A DNA stretch of 64,000 bases from Lepidonotus clava (taxonomy: Eukaryota > Annelida > Polychaeta > Phyllodocida > Polynoidae): the NCBI GenBank assembly GCA_936440205.1, contig OW387150.1, positions 32,783,795-32,847,794 on the forward strand, written 5' to 3'. The position numbers were made by a program, and so were the translations under genes. Shown one piece after another: positions 12,637-24,593 of this stretch (positions are counted from its first letter, which is position 1; each line of letters begins with the position of its first letter). The notes beneath the pieces were generated by a model that had not been told where the DNA came from, did not search any database, and saw only the letters and a list, made by a program, of their open reading frames with translations.

Positions 12637-12936
12637 AGGGCCATACCCACTAAGCAACTCTACCTTTGACAGGCGACAGGGAACTGGTAGGATCGCTGGT
12701 AAAGTCGCTAGGCAACTGGGTTATCAAGGGAATTGCCGGGCGATTCCTTTTGGGTATAGTGTGATTTCTGGGCAACAGGTGATGGGTGACAGAATCACAG
12801 GTAATATCGCAAGTAAAATGCCTGGACAAATGTCAAACTTGCTTTAATATTCCAGTTACCCAGCGTCTTAACGGTGACTCTGCCAATAGGCGGTCGCCCC
12901 GTGCCCGGGAAATCGCTCAGTGGGTATGGTGCTTTG
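12634..12936. mobile_element. Family A MITE, longer subfamily
   Basis: TTAAGGGCCATACCCACTAA ... AGTGGGTATGGTGCTTTGA. The interior carries the GGCGACAGGGAACTGG and GGGTGACAGAATCAC runs of the ~300-bp A subfamily. It shares the TTAA junction with its left neighbour and the TGA junction with the C element on its right. Confidence 0.8.
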
Positions 12937-13414
12937 AGGTAGGTTTCCAATGAACTACATTTTTCTCATGATGGTCTATGATAAGGAAAGGTTTAGAAAT
13001 CGGTAATGGTCGTTGGCAGAAGCATTCAGTGGAAACCTCAAATCGGTGGATAAGACCCTATGTAAACAACTCCAAATGACAGGAAACGACTGCTGAAATG
13101 TAGAGATTCACAAACGACCAAATATCTAAGCTGTTAAATATTTTTGGATGACAGAAGCTGATGATTTCTTCCAGAGGCAATTAAGAGCAATTATATCCAT
13201 TGTTTCCTTTAGGCCTATGTAACATCTTTTATCCTCTGAAATAGTCGTCCAGAGGGACCAAAGGTCGGTCAGTAATCAGTATTTCAGTCGTCCCGTGGAA
13301 ACAAGAGATCTTTCCTTTCTGAAAGACCATAATGACCCACCATTCTAAACTTTTACAGTCGTTTGTAGTCATCAATGTTGCTAATGTAAACTTGTTCAGT
13401 GGAAACCCATCTTA
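12935..13414. mobile_element. Family C MITE
   Basis: Left TGAGGTAGGTTTCCAATGAAC, right GTTCAGTGGAAACCCATCTTA, inverted. Interior has the AAACGAC and CAAACGACCAAATATCTAA motifs of this family. Confidence 0.75.
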
Positions 13415-13689
13415 AGCTCTTCTGATTCAAAGGGGAACCTCCATCATTCTGTTCCCATTAGTTTGAAAAATATACACCATGTGCCTGATTCAAATGGAAC
13501 TTTTCCTAAACTACTTACACTGAACTTCCATAGCCCTAAGACTTATCACTCATTCCGTTACCATTAGTTAAGAAAATATACCCCATGGGCCTGATTTAAA
13601 TCTTTTAACACACCTCTAACATACTTCTAACACACCCAGACGACAAAAGGGGCGGGGGCCCATTAAGTGATTCAACAAAGCTTCTGCTT

Positions 13690-13930
13690 CGAGTTTTGGT
13701 CAAAAATTACATTACAATTTATATTGTCTAATCAAATAGATTAAATACATGAATTCGTCAGATAAAATGTGATGGTTGTTGAAACCAATTTATTTTTTGC
13801 TTTTTTTAAGGATTTAACGAGTTAAGGGTCTTTTTATATAAAAGGCATTTTATGATAAGAAGTCATTTCCTTTGAAATTATAGTTGCTATGTTAAACCAA
13901 ACCAGATATTCTCACATTGCAAGCTGAGAC
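13690..13930 (+). repeat. Dispersed repeat, inverted partner at 18.8-19.0 kb
   Basis: The reverse complement matches 18790-19030 over roughly 200 bp, including TAAATTGGTTTC, TTTGATTAGACAATATAAATT-like and ATGCCTTTTATATAAAAAG-like blocks. No coding capacity; the element type is unknown. Confidence 0.7.
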
Positions 13931-15115
13931 ATGAGAAAATGTTGTAGTGGGAACATCACCAGGTGTAAAAACACCCTCAGAGCTCGAATTATTAATGACT
14001 ACTGCCTACCTCTCCACCTTTCCGCCTCCTATCCTAAGGCCTTTCCGAACCTGATCATCTGCTGGGAGAGGTTGGTAGATATATCTTTAAGTGAGATTTC
14101 ACTCACATAATGATCTCTAGGAGAAAAAAAAATTTCATTAATCACCTAGAAATGTGTGTTGATGACGTATTTACGACACACGGTAACAGGAGACACGTTA
14201 CAAATTAAAGGTGCACAAAGTCCATGACTTCTCCCAGCTCCGTAATTAAAGGGTTCCTTGCACATATACATTTTCAAGTTGCCAACTCTCATATGGTCCA
14301 AATTACTGTAGTATTCCTAAAGCCATTCCAATAAAACAAAGATAAAATTTCAAGAGACTAGTAAGTTTTTCAGGGAAGAACATTATATTTGTGAATCCCT
14401 TGAATTCTAGGCATTTCGGTACTCCCCTTGGTATGCCATAATAAAAGGAATTCTCTGTCAAATAACTTGAGAATCTTTAGTTTTTGACACAAATATCATG
14501 CTCAAAGATTTTCAGTAGATATAGATTCTTTAACTATATACAAGGTTTCCATAAGATAGCCATCATTCACATAAACGTTTACAACCAAACATATCTGCAT
14601 AGATAAAGCCCAGTTTACACAGGACACTAGTTACCCTTTAATATGATGATTGTTAAGATAATATCGGCAGAGAACAAGGTAAGAACTTTAGAAATTATAA
14701 TATAAATCTTAGGTAATATAACCTACTGTTAGAAATGTTGTTTGGACTGCTATACGGTTCCCTTTGGAGTGTTCTCAATGCCTACTATGAATACTGTTTG
14801 ATGCATTTTTTGATGATTATGCGTAAAAGCTCCTCTAGCCAAGGAATTTCCATTTAATCAAGGTACCTTATCCTGTTACTTAGGATTGCAATTACAATTA
14901 ATTCAATTTACCCGTCTTCCCATTGAGGTACTTGGGTTTAGTTTTCCAATATAAAGAAACCTATGCTTCTTTAACCAACTTTGGATTAGGAATTATCAAT
15001 TGGAAAGGTTGTTTTTTCTGATCCTCATACGAAATGAGGTTACAAATCAATATGTGGCTCATTAAGAAAGGCAGACATGTCGATTTTTTGTGGCTGTTTC
15101 TTTTGAAATTGTATT
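13931..15115. other. Gene-free stretch
   Basis: AT-rich with only short unsupported ORFs. No repeat ends identified. Confidence 0.4.
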
Positions 15116-15827
15116 GAGGTGGGTTTCCGCCTAACGACATTATACTAACGACCACGAGAGTGAAAGATTCACAAATATTTTGTTGTCATTGACAGAATCT
15201 TTCAGTGGAAACAACAACCCAGGGCTTAAGACATCTGTAACCGACTGCAAACGACTGCAAAAGACTGTAAACAACTCCAGAAATGAAAAGATTTACAACA
15301 GACCAAATATTAAACCTGTTGAATATTTTTTGGACGACAGATGCTTATAATTTCTCCCCAAAGCAATTAAAAGCAAATAAAAGCCAGTGTTCCCTCAGTT
15401 TACTTACTCTTGTCGTAAGAAAAAGATGTCAGGAATGTCCCAGGATCGTTCAAAAAAGGATATTTTAGTCATTCAGTGGAAACAACAAGTCAGTCAGTTA
15501 TAAAAGATTACATCTCCTGCCAATTTGCTAACGATGATAATTTTTTTACAGTTGTTTGCAGTCGTCAAAATTTCTAAAGCACCATACCCACTAGGCGATT
15601 TTGGCTGAGTCAGCCGACTCATTGACCCTAAAGTTGGCCAATTCTACCCTTAGAATCAGCCGATGTTAGGGCAAATTCAGATCAAACATGCACATTTCAA
15701 TATACCATGCTGACTGTTGATCATAGGAATCGGCCAATTCTCCCAGTCGCCAGTCGCCAATCACCGGTAAAATCGCCTAGTGGGTATGGGGCTTAAACTA
15801 AAATCATATAGTGGAAACCCGCCTTAA
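15116..15827. mobile_element. Family C MITE with nested family A
   Basis: Left GAGGTGGGTTTCCGCCTAACG and right AGTGGAAACCCGCCTTAA are inverted. Interior has AACGACTGCAAAAGACTG and AGTCGTTTG-like motifs. It is split by a family A element at 15574-15796; the right terminus resumes after it. Confidence 0.75.
15574..15796. mobile_element. Family A MITE nested in family C
   Basis: TAAAGCACCATACCCACTAG ... CTAGTGGGTATGGGGCTTAA with TAA at both flanks. Interior GCCGACTCATTGACCC and the CAAACATGCACATTTCAATA block define the short A subfamily. Confidence 0.85.
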
Positions 15828-16931
15828 CCCTTTAAAGTTCCATATATCCGAATGACACAAACAGAAAGCTTTTATAAAAGAATATCTGTACGTGCCATCA
15901 CAATGCTGATATAGAAAGCTCATTCAATCAATATTCTCAGATACCTTTGGCATATGCTTAGAATAAACACGTACATTTGATATGTTGGGAGAAATCCAAT
16001 TGTAAGACCCTCTCCCCTGCTCGATAATCCGTTTAATGCATTATTTACAAAAATCATTTAATATCCCATGCCAATAACTTCATATCCACTTCATGGAATG
16101 CTTTTTGGGTTTCCTATAATACTTTAATGGAAGATGACAAACAAAGGAATAATTCGTTCAATGTAAGTGCATTCATGTTTTCGAATTGAAAATTGCTCTA
16201 GAGGCAAAATGTAAGACAACATACTCAAGTGATAAGGTTGACTTATTCAGGAGCACGGCACGCCCCTCTGTTTTTCTCATACAGTACTCTCAAGGGTTGA
16301 ACAAACCCGATTGCCTTGCTATAGCTAATGCCATCTAGCACTTATAAGTGCAGCCGTGGCGGCCCTTATAAGTGTGACTGCATTATGAAGAACAATACCA
16401 CTTTAAGGGGAAATTCCAACTGAGCGATTAAACTAAAATGGTGGTAATTATTATAAATTCTGAGCGCTTAGTTTAGGTCGCAATAACGAGAACTGGTCGA
16501 AAAAATGATCAGAAAGGGATTATACTTTGAAATGTTTTTCATGTCCATGGGAATTGCATGTTGAACGCAATGTCTAACTCACCGTGTTGGCCTTATCTAT
16601 TTTGCGCTTTTCCTAGATTATTCAGACGTATTATCCTAAGCAGCTTCTGCGCTAAGTCGGACTAGGAATCCAGATAAAACAGCATTCTTCCATCCTTTGG
16701 AGCAGAGCGCATCTAAAACTAAAACTAATGAAGCGACTATAATATAAAGAACTCTGTGTATGTGAATGCTACTGACTGAAGGGGGAACCCACTGAATGAA
16801 GCGACTAATTAATAGTTGCTTGCAACCAATGTCTAAGATTGCTAGATACTTTCAATGATTACAGCCTTCGATGGGTACTTTTTTTTTGGTATATATCTGG
16901 CTGTTCTAAAATATTTCTGATCGTTTGCGAC
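15828..16931. other. Gene-free stretch
   Basis: No gene. The palindrome CACTTATAAGTG at about 16338 and a C-like fragment (GGGGAAATTCCAACTGAGCG) near 16407 are the only recognisable items. Confidence 0.4.
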
Positions 16932-17277
16932 GGTTCCTGATCAAGCCCCACTCGCCGTGGTCGATGTTTTCATCGCAGAGACCCACGAAAATTTTATCTT
17001 AAGCATTCGTAAACAAATTCAAGTATGACAAGATGGTCGTAAGCCACAGAAATTGATCGTATAGCATTCACACTGAGAAGGCAGTTGCATTACGATCATT
17101 TTCACAGGCAATCTTGTCTCAAATCGCACAAGATCTCTACGAAAATATTAAACATGTTGAATAATTTCGCAAAGAACCAGGTCGCAGAGGTCTACGATTT
17201 AACAACGTTTTCAACGTTCGCAGATCGCAGAGGTCTGCGACAAACCATGTTCACTACGGCGAATGGGGCTTCACAAT
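16932..17277. mobile_element. MITE with AAGCCCCA-TCGCCGT ends
   Basis: Left TCAAGCCCCACTCGCCGTGG and right (reverse complement) TGAAGCCCCATTCGCCGTAG are inverted repeats; TCGCAGA motifs lie inside both. Its ends resemble those of the palindromic element at 30.35 kb. The 64-codon ORF inside is chance. Confidence 0.65.
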
Positions 17278-18789
17278 GAGATTCAACCAGATTTTCAATT
17301 GCATTGCTCATTCTATTCTCCCCTTTAATCAAAAGGATTATAACATCTATTGATGATAAACACATGAAAACCTAAATTGAGTTGACCTCTGAACCAGGGA
17401 AGAACTAGGCTATCTCTTCACAGAACATGAGACCCATACCCTAGTCTCTATGTCTGTCCACATGTGAAAAAATGTGTTTAAACAAAGTACATCTTCAAAA
17501 CTCATACAAGACAATTTTCCTTAAAATCAAAATATATTCTAATACATTCCATATACATCTCTTAGATGCTCTACAGTACCTAGAAAATTCTCTGAATTTT
17601 ACAATGCATTTATATTATCATTTAGAAGAAAATAACTACATAGGATTGGCATACACTGTCACCTGGTGGAAAAATGATGAACTACATATAAGGATAATGA
17701 AGGTGGCTCTGGCAGCCCAAATTTTACATTTCCCACTCCTCAAATCAATGCATTCCTGCCAGATAGGAGTGATTTGTCATATTTCAAAAAAACAACATTA
17801 ACTGAATTCAACCTTAAAACTCAATAACTGTCATATGTATGGTTGAATACAGTTATGTGCATTGATTATACAGTTTTTGTCCGTAAAATACAAAATGGTA
17901 GATTACCAGCATGAATAACGGTGGTTCCCCGTATATTTTACGGTTATTTTTCACAGTGCATGGCCGCAGGTGCCAATGGTTCATCTGGTGTGGGTTTGAG
18001 TGCCCCGTGGCCTGCCACATAAAAACATCACAAGAGCAATAACTTGTTGTCAGGGGCCTCAGGCTATGCACTGCATTCAGCCACATGCACTTAAAAAAGT
18101 GGTTCCTCAGACCTATTTCATGTCACATATAAAAGGCCATAATTATTATTCTCTCTTAACCAAAAGTAAATACCTTAAGCTTTCCAGTCAACTGGCTGCC
18201 CGCTCATTCTTTTGTATTTTTCTCAATATTTGTGTCTACATTTTACATAGATAACACAACAATAATTACATAAAACCTCTGAGTGGTACTTCCTTGCTTC
18301 TGAAAAGCACATACGCAGCAAGGGGGGTGGGGGTGGGGGGTCTGAGATTTTTGAAAATTTGTGTACGATCCCGTATAATTTCAATGCGTACTTTATCCCA
18401 TGGCGGGATGAGGGGTGTAAAATTTTGGGAAATTTGTGTATGTACTATAAAAATTTGAGGTAGGTCTCATGATAACTGAGATACCACTGTCAAGTATATA
18501 CATGCTAGATACATTTTGCAATGTTTTTAACCAAACAGTATTTTTGTGAAATACCTAACTTCTCAAGAATATATATGTATAATACATAAATGTGTGATAT
18601 ACCTACAAGGGGAATTCTAGTCAGCAGCCTAAGGACAGTGAATCAGGCATGCAGCCAGCTTGATTATCCCTTTTGATTACCAAAAAGGCATAGTTCAAAG
18701 AGCAATCTTTATCAAGGCCGAGAGTCCATTACGCCAATGACATAAAGATCAAGAGGATCACTGCCAAACTGAAGATTAAAGAAAAACAA
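17278..18789. other. Gene-free stretch with a G-rich run
   Basis: No gene recognised; the ORF at 17472-17801 (109 codons, Ile/Leu/His-rich) has no domain or neighbour support. A G-rich run near 18320-18342 (GGGGGGTGGGGGTGGGGGG) could form a quadruplex. Confidence 0.4.
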
Positions 18790-19030
18790 GACATAATGCA
18801 CCTCCTCAGATGTTTGCAAGATCTTAGGTGTTGACATGGCAAATACAATTTCAAGGGAAATTAAATTTTGTGTTATCGATAAAATGCCTTTATATAAAAA
18901 GATGCTTAACTTGTTAAATCCTTCGAAGAAGAAAAAATAAATTGGTTTCGATAAACATCACATTATGTCTGATGAATAGATATCAATGTATTTCATCTAT
19001 CTGATTAGACAATATAAATTCTAATGTCTG
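18790..19030 (-). repeat. Dispersed repeat, inverted copy of 13690-13930
   Basis: See the partner at 13.7 kb: shared AAATAAATTGGTTTC, ACATCACATTATGTCTGA and GATTAGACAATATAAATT runs in inverse order. The two lie about 5 kb apart. Confidence 0.7.
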
Positions 19031-19204
19031 TAACACTACTCCTATTCTGTCATAACAAGACACCTTTAAGATAATTAGCTATTAACAAGACTCAGGTTAC
19101 ATGTGCAGACTATCAGCACTATCAATTTCTTCTGAATCTATCAAGTAGTTTATTCGTATTTGCACTATGGAAAACAAATAGGGTTAAGAGTTCCAGAGGT
19201 TTGT

Positions 19205-19335
19205 GTATATAAAGGCCTGTTCCCACCAAACGACATATTCCTCAAGACAGCCTAAGACCGGGAAAGATTTGGAAATCTTTGGTGGTCGTTGATAACAGTG
19301 TTAAGTGCAAACAGCAAATTGTAGTTGTCGCCTAA
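19205..19335. repeat. Family C fragment
   Basis: AAAGGCCTGTTCCCACCAAAC matches a family C left end. The right end is not found. Confidence 0.45.
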
Positions 19336-19369
19336 TCTCAACCTAATCAAAAACATACTCAGACACACG

Positions 19370-20130
19370 CATCCACATTATTTAGTGTAACATAGTACAC
19401 AAATTCAATTCGAGCTTGAGATGTAGATATGCATCTCTAAAGGTAAATTCATCAGTCTAAAAGGGTCAGGCTCAGACGCACACTTATTTACTTGAGTGGC
19501 TGGCCTGCAACATGACACTTAGTGAATATAACACTAAACATCAGAAACAGACATCCACATATATTATTAAGTATATCTTAATGCAGAAAATAAACTGAAG
19601 CTTGAGATGCAGATAAGGATATAGAGGGCAAATCATTCATTCTAAAAGTGATGTGTAATGTTCTAAATAACATTAGAACACCACATGCAGACACTTTAAT
19701 GCAGACATTTAATTGAAGCTTGAGATGTAGTTAAATACATAGAGGGCAAGTTAATCATTCTAAAGGTGTCGCGATCAGACGTACTTACTTAAGTGGCTGG
19801 TTCGACACATGACTCTTTATGTAAACAACATTAAAACACCATAAAAAAAATTAAATAGAAGATTGAGATGTTTATGTGTAGTGTCTAGGGCAGAGTAATT
19901 ATTTTATAAGAGTCATGCCTAGAAGTATGTATACAATGGCATGACCTATGAGGGGCCTCTCAAAGTACACACTAAAACTCCATACACATAATTATATTAA
20001 AAAGTCCAAGGAAATTCAGAAATAAAATTGGAGCTTGAGATACATATCAGCATCTCATGTGACAAATTAATCATGCTAAAAGGGTCAGGCTTAGTAAGTA
20101 TTTACGACAATGGTACGACCTGCATCGCAA
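19370..20130. repeat. Degenerate tandem repeat, about five units
   Basis: The block GAGCTTGAGATGTAGAT...CTAAAAGGGTCAGG recurs near 19412, 19597, 19712, 19857 and 20030, with spacings of roughly 115-185 bp. Flanking phrases such as GTGGCTGG...ACATGACAC and ACATTAGAACACCA also recur. No coding capacity. Confidence 0.65.
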
Positions 20131-20603
20131 TCCTTGCTAGCATAAACCATCAACCAGGCTTATTTATATAGGCATATTTTATCAATAATTCTACTATATG
20201 TTTAAATAAAACCATACATTTTCCCAAATATTTCCATAGTTCCAATATGCAAGAAGTTCCTCATTGCTGCACTTTGGCAAATTACAAATATTTCACTTCC
20301 TGGTGGCTGTTCCTTAAATACTGTTGGCTCTCAGCAGAAGTGCCAGTCAGGAGGGCCCAGGTGTTTGGAGAGTGGAGATAAGACATTAGCCTGCCCCCAG
20401 GAGAGGCATCTGCTTGGAGAGTGAAAGACTTTCTCCTTCAATATTCACGATAAGGATTAAGAGTCTGAGAAGGCCGGCTCAGCCGATAAAGCGAATGATC
20501 CTCCTGGATCAGTAGGATAAACCCGCGGGCACTGTCAGCATGTGGAAATGTCTTAGAGGTGTGTGTTGACTGCTACAGGCTTGGGCAAAAAAACTGAAAC
20601 TCA

Positions 20604-20829
20604 GGCCTCCCTTAAAAAAAAAATTGTTTCCTGTCCACCGGGTGGGCAGGAAAAATCCCAGTCGGAAGGTCGGGTAATAATTTTTTTTTTTTTTTTTTTT
20701 GGTAAGGTTTTAACTTTGACTTTGGTTAAAAAAAAAAAAATGCCCAAAATTTGGAAAAAAATCTCTAGTCGGCCCTCAAAAAGCCAGTCGGGCGCTGGAC
20801 AGGAAACAAATATTTTTTTAAGCCTGGCC
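20604..20829. mobile_element. 226-bp inverted-repeat MITE, TCA duplication
   Basis: Left GGCCTCCCTTAAAAAAAAAA then TTGTTTCCTGTCC; the right end is the inverse (GGACAGGAAACAA then TTTTTTTAAGCCTGGCC). Flanks are TCA (20601-20603) and TCA (20830-20832). Long poly-T and poly-A runs and GTCGG repeats fill the middle. ORFs here are poly-Lys/Phe artefacts. Confidence 0.7.
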
Positions 20830-20832
20830 TCA

Positions 20833-21799
20833 TACAGCGTTTTTTTTTTCATTTTTTTTTCATATTTTGTTTTCTGGATTTATGGGTATAGAGGACTATC
20901 CTTTTGTCCCAAGGTTTCAGAATCAGGGAAAAATACAGTGTTTTTTCCCTTATGTTAGAGAAATATTTTTTCTCCTCAGATAGTGTTTGGAGTAAGTTAT
21001 GGATGTTTTATGCGGTACCGACAGTCAGGCTAATTTTCATGGCGAAAACAAGTTAGGACAAATTCTGACTTTTCAGACACGTGTTTTGACTCGGTCAGTC
21101 TTTGGTCTCCTTTTATCAACAATGTAATTATTCATTGTATTACTAATCTGTTTAGATACTTTATAAAAATTATGATATAAAAAAATAATAATCCACAAAA
21201 GATACTAGCTTTCATAAATTTCAGAAAAGCCAATCTATACATAGACATGTATAATATACATATTCTAACCTATGTGTTTTTTGCAAATCTATAAGGTGGA
21301 ATAACAAAAACACATACATTTCATAAACACAAACCGAAAACATGCAGACACCAATCTCGTTGATTTAGAATACTTTCCCTAACACTGAACTAAGTTTAGA
21401 TAAACAACCTAAAAAATCTTACAATCAAAATCTTGCGTGTGCTTTCGTGATTAACTGGTAATCACAGACACTCGCGTGACTATACAACTGGCGATTCAAG
21501 TCCCTAAAGGTCACTCAAACCGCCTGGGAAGACCACAGATCTTAAAAAATCCCACCAAATTAATGGTTATTTCCCATGAAGCTAAAAGTCTTTAAGTGCC
21601 TTTCAGAGTACAATTATTGCAAAGGCACGTGTTTTTTCGACAACCAATCGCCTCCAATCTCTCCGAGAGTTAAGTCCTAATCCTGTCTGTCTGGGTCTGT
21701 TTGGGCGAGTGACGGGTAGATGAAGGCCACCCGGGTGGGGGGCACTCAGTCTTTGAAGTTATCACCCGCACAGCCGAGCAGCAGTACGTATTTTTTTTA
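20833..21799. other. Gene-free stretch
   Basis: AT-rich, no supported ORF, RNA or paired ends. Confidence 0.4.
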
Positions 21800-22090
21800 A
21801 GTCAGCTTGCTACTTACTAAGATGGCATGTAACAATTACGTTATTGATGGTTAGATTGAAACCTCACCAAATTAGAACTTTATTACACCATTAATTTTTT
21901 GGTCAGGTTAGGACAAAACCAAAATAGAACGTTCTAGCTAGATTCAGGAACATAACCAGAATGTTATAATAATGTCAAGATGCAATGTCACAGCAGTGCG
22001 TTGCAGCAATGTTATTGGGAACCATAAAAATATTGTAACAAGAACCAATAGAGGACGTTGCTGCAACATTATTATAAAGTCACACCTCCA
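21800..22090. repeat. Family E MITE copy
   Basis: Contains the GTCAGCTTGCTACTTACTAAG, GGCATGTAACAATTACGTTAT, ATGTCACAGCAGTGCGTTGC and GGGAACCATAAAAATATTGT family blocks in consensus order. Confidence 0.7.
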
Positions 22091-22214
22091 GCTGGGGAGT
22101 AACCCCCCTTCCTCCTGGGGAAGGCCAGCAGTTGGGTATGGATTCTAGTGGAGATAAGCTGCTTGCAGGTCGTCTCCATTCATGCCAACCTGTTGCCTGC
22201 CATCCGGACACATC

Positions 22215-22289
22215 CCACCACCACCAACAGCCCCCCCCCCCCCCACCACCCCCACCACCCCCACCACCACCACCACCACCACCACCACA
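22215..22289. repeat. C-rich / (CCA)n microsatellite
   Basis: A run of 14 Cs followed by (CCACCC) and (CCA)n. It creates poly-Pro and poly-His ORFs that are not genes. Confidence 0.95.
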
Positions 22290-22497
22290 GGGTGCTGTTC
22301 ACAGGGGGCTATGGTGGAGATGAAGGTTGCAGTGAGGTAGTAGTGAATGGCGCCCTACGATTAGGGATCGAGTGTGACTCCTCTATTTCAATGGAGGGTC
22401 CAAGGATTTTAATGGAGGGTCCAGGATTTTAATGGAGGATCTAGGATTTTAATGAAGGATCCAGGATTTAAAGGAAAATGGGATGGGTTTAGTGAAT

Positions 22498-22570
22498 AGG
22501 CTAAAGCCCTATACCCAATAGACAACTTTGACCCAAGTTGGCCGACTCATCAGTCAAAATTTCTCTACCT
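22498..22570. repeat. Family A left-end fragment
   Basis: AAAGCCCTATACCCAATAGAC then GACCCAAGTTGGCCGACTC matches the A left end. No right end follows. Confidence 0.6.
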
Positions 22571-22894
22571 AAGCTCTTACCATTTAGGCAGTGGCTGATC
22601 CAGGATTTCTTAAAGAGGGATTAACATTAATAATGTAATTAAAGATGTAGTGTAATGACAAACTCGACGAGATCAACTTGTGGATGACAAAGTGATGTAT
22701 ATTGATTAATAAAGGACATAAAAAGTCTCGGCAAGATCAATATGTATCAACATGTAGGTGTCTTGGTCAGGATAAATACTGTAAGTACTTAAACATCATT
22801 ATTTAAAGCTATTCACGTTTGCCTCTTTTGGCTGCCCATGAAACGCTTTTGTTCTTAGACCAGGCCCTTGTTATATTTGCCTGTGTACATTTGT

Positions 22895-23785
22895 CTGGTT
22901 ATAGCATACACTTGCAATTGCCTGGTTTTAACATACACTTGCCTGGTTATAGCATATACTTGCCTGGTTATAGTGTCCACTTACCTGGTTATAGCATCCA
23001 CTTACCTGGTTAAAGCAAACCCTTGCCTGGTTATAACGCCCACTTGCCTGTTTATAACATCCGCTTGGTGGGTTATAGCACCCACTTGCCTGGTTATAGC
23101 ATCCACTTGCTTGGTTATAGCATCCACTTGCTTGGTTATAGCATCCACTCACCTGGTTATAGCATCAACTTTCCTGGTTATAGCCTGCTATTGCCTGGTT
23201 ATATAGTCCAATTGCCTGGCTATAGCATACAGTTCCCTGGCTATAGCATATACTTGCTTGGTTATAGCATACACTCTCCTGGTTATCAAGGCTACTTGCC
23301 TGGTTAAAGCATCAATTTACCTGGGTATAGCATTCACTTGCCTGGTTATATCATCCACTTGCCTCGTTATAGCATCAACTTGCCTGGTTGTAGCTAACAG
23401 TTGCCTGCTTATAGCACCCACTTGCCTAGTTATACCATACATTTTCCTAGTTATAGCATACACTTGCATGGTTATAGTTTCCACTTGCCTGGTTATAGCA
23501 CGCACTTGCGTGGTTACAGCATCCATTTTCTGGTTATATCATCCACTTGCCTTGTTATAGCATGCACTTGTCTGGTTATGGCATGCACTTGCCTGGCTAT
23601 AGCATTCACTTGCCTGGTTATAACATTCACTTGCCTAGCTATAGCATCCACTTGTCTGGTTATAGCATCCACTTCCTGGTTATAGCATCCACTTGCTGGT
23701 GCTAACATCTACTTGCCTCGTTAAAGTGTATACTTGCCTGGTTATAGCATCCACTTGCCTGGTTATAGCATTCCCTAGCCTGCTA
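22895..23785. repeat. 21-bp minisatellite array
   Basis: About 42 units of a 21-bp repeat, consensus ACTTGCCTGGTTATAGCATCC, with frequent single-base variants. Because 21 is a multiple of three, several frames stay open on both strands and yield repetitive pseudo-proteins (for example GYSIHLP repeats). No unique flank or splice support for a gene. Confidence 0.95.
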
Positions 23786-24015
23786 ATACCCCAGAGCTTT
23801 TAGACCAGCCCCTTGCCTTATTGGGTTGCATACTCTTGCCTGGTTATTGCCAAGAGCATTTTGACCAGTGCCTTGCCTTATTTGGCTGCAAACACTTGCC
23901 TAGTTATAGCATACACTTGCCCAGTTATATACCAGAGCCACAACTTCAAGGCAGGTCTTAAGAGCTTTTAGACCAGCCCTTGCCTTATTCAGTTGCATAC
24001 ACTTGCCTGGTTATA
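23786..24015. repeat. Higher-order, degenerate end of the minisatellite
   Basis: The 21-bp unit is interleaved with a longer phrase (AGAGCTTTTAGACCAGCCCC, TTGCCTTATT, GTTGCATAC) repeated about three times. A single CTTAGACCAGGCCCTTGTT phrase also precedes the array at about 22855. Confidence 0.75.
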
Positions 24016-24149
24016 GCCCGGAGCTGCCACTTCAAGGTGGGCGTTAGAGCCAGGAGGCTTCCGCCTGCAAAACGCCTGTCTGTTCCCCCGGAGACTACAG
24101 TCAATAACACCCCCGGAATGTGCCCCACCCCGTCATCAGGGTCCTCCTG

Positions 24150-24545
24150 TAGGCTCAGCTCCTCCAGGGGGGTCTTCGGGGCCTGAGCGACAGCCACATA
24201 GACTGTAGTTACTTCCAAGTCTGCTAGGTGTTCAAACTAGGACTGTTAACCAGCAGCCATATTGGGTGGGAACTCGACCCTGTATCACAGCATGCTTTGG
24301 GGCCGCTGGTTTATGGCAGGGAGGACCACAAATGAGCCAGCAGCCCAACAACCATCAAAGGGGTTACCCATGCTGTAAAAAGAGGACAAGTAAAATATTC
24401 TTTACAAATGCTAAGTGACCAGTAGTAGCCATGGACTGTTGTGGGTGTAAGGACCTATTATGTAAGAGGTGTCTAGGTCATGAAAGGACAAGGCTGGGGG
24501 CAACGGGGCGTGGGAATGGCAGAAGTGGATGTGAGAGCAGTGTGC
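24150..24545. repeat. Copy of the 52-kb repeat family
   Basis: Ordered match to 52250-52610: AACTAGGACTGTTAACCAGCA, CAGCATGCTTTGGGG, GCTGGTTTATGGCAGG, AACCATCAAAGGGGTT, GGTGTCTAGGTCATGAAAGG. At 52 kb the block lies inside an element with long inverted repeats; those ends are not seen here. Confidence 0.7.
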
Positions 24546-24593
24546 TCTGTAGTACAGTCAGTGTAGCATAGAGCTACCGGTAAGCACTTCTAC

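Noticed and set aside
17472-17801. 109-codon ORF
   Set aside because: Length is within chance for AT-rich DNA scanned in six frames, and no motif was seen.
20563-20958. 131-codon ORF rich in Lys and Phe
   Set aside because: It results from homopolymer A and T runs in a short MITE.
22819-23708. Repetitive ORFs of 60-112 codons on both strands across the minisatellite
   Set aside because: They follow from a 21-bp repeat length; all frames show the same periodic sequence and there is no unique domain or splice context.
22895-23785. Possible CRISPR array
   Set aside because: Units are contiguous 21-bp repeats with no spacers, in a eukaryotic context.
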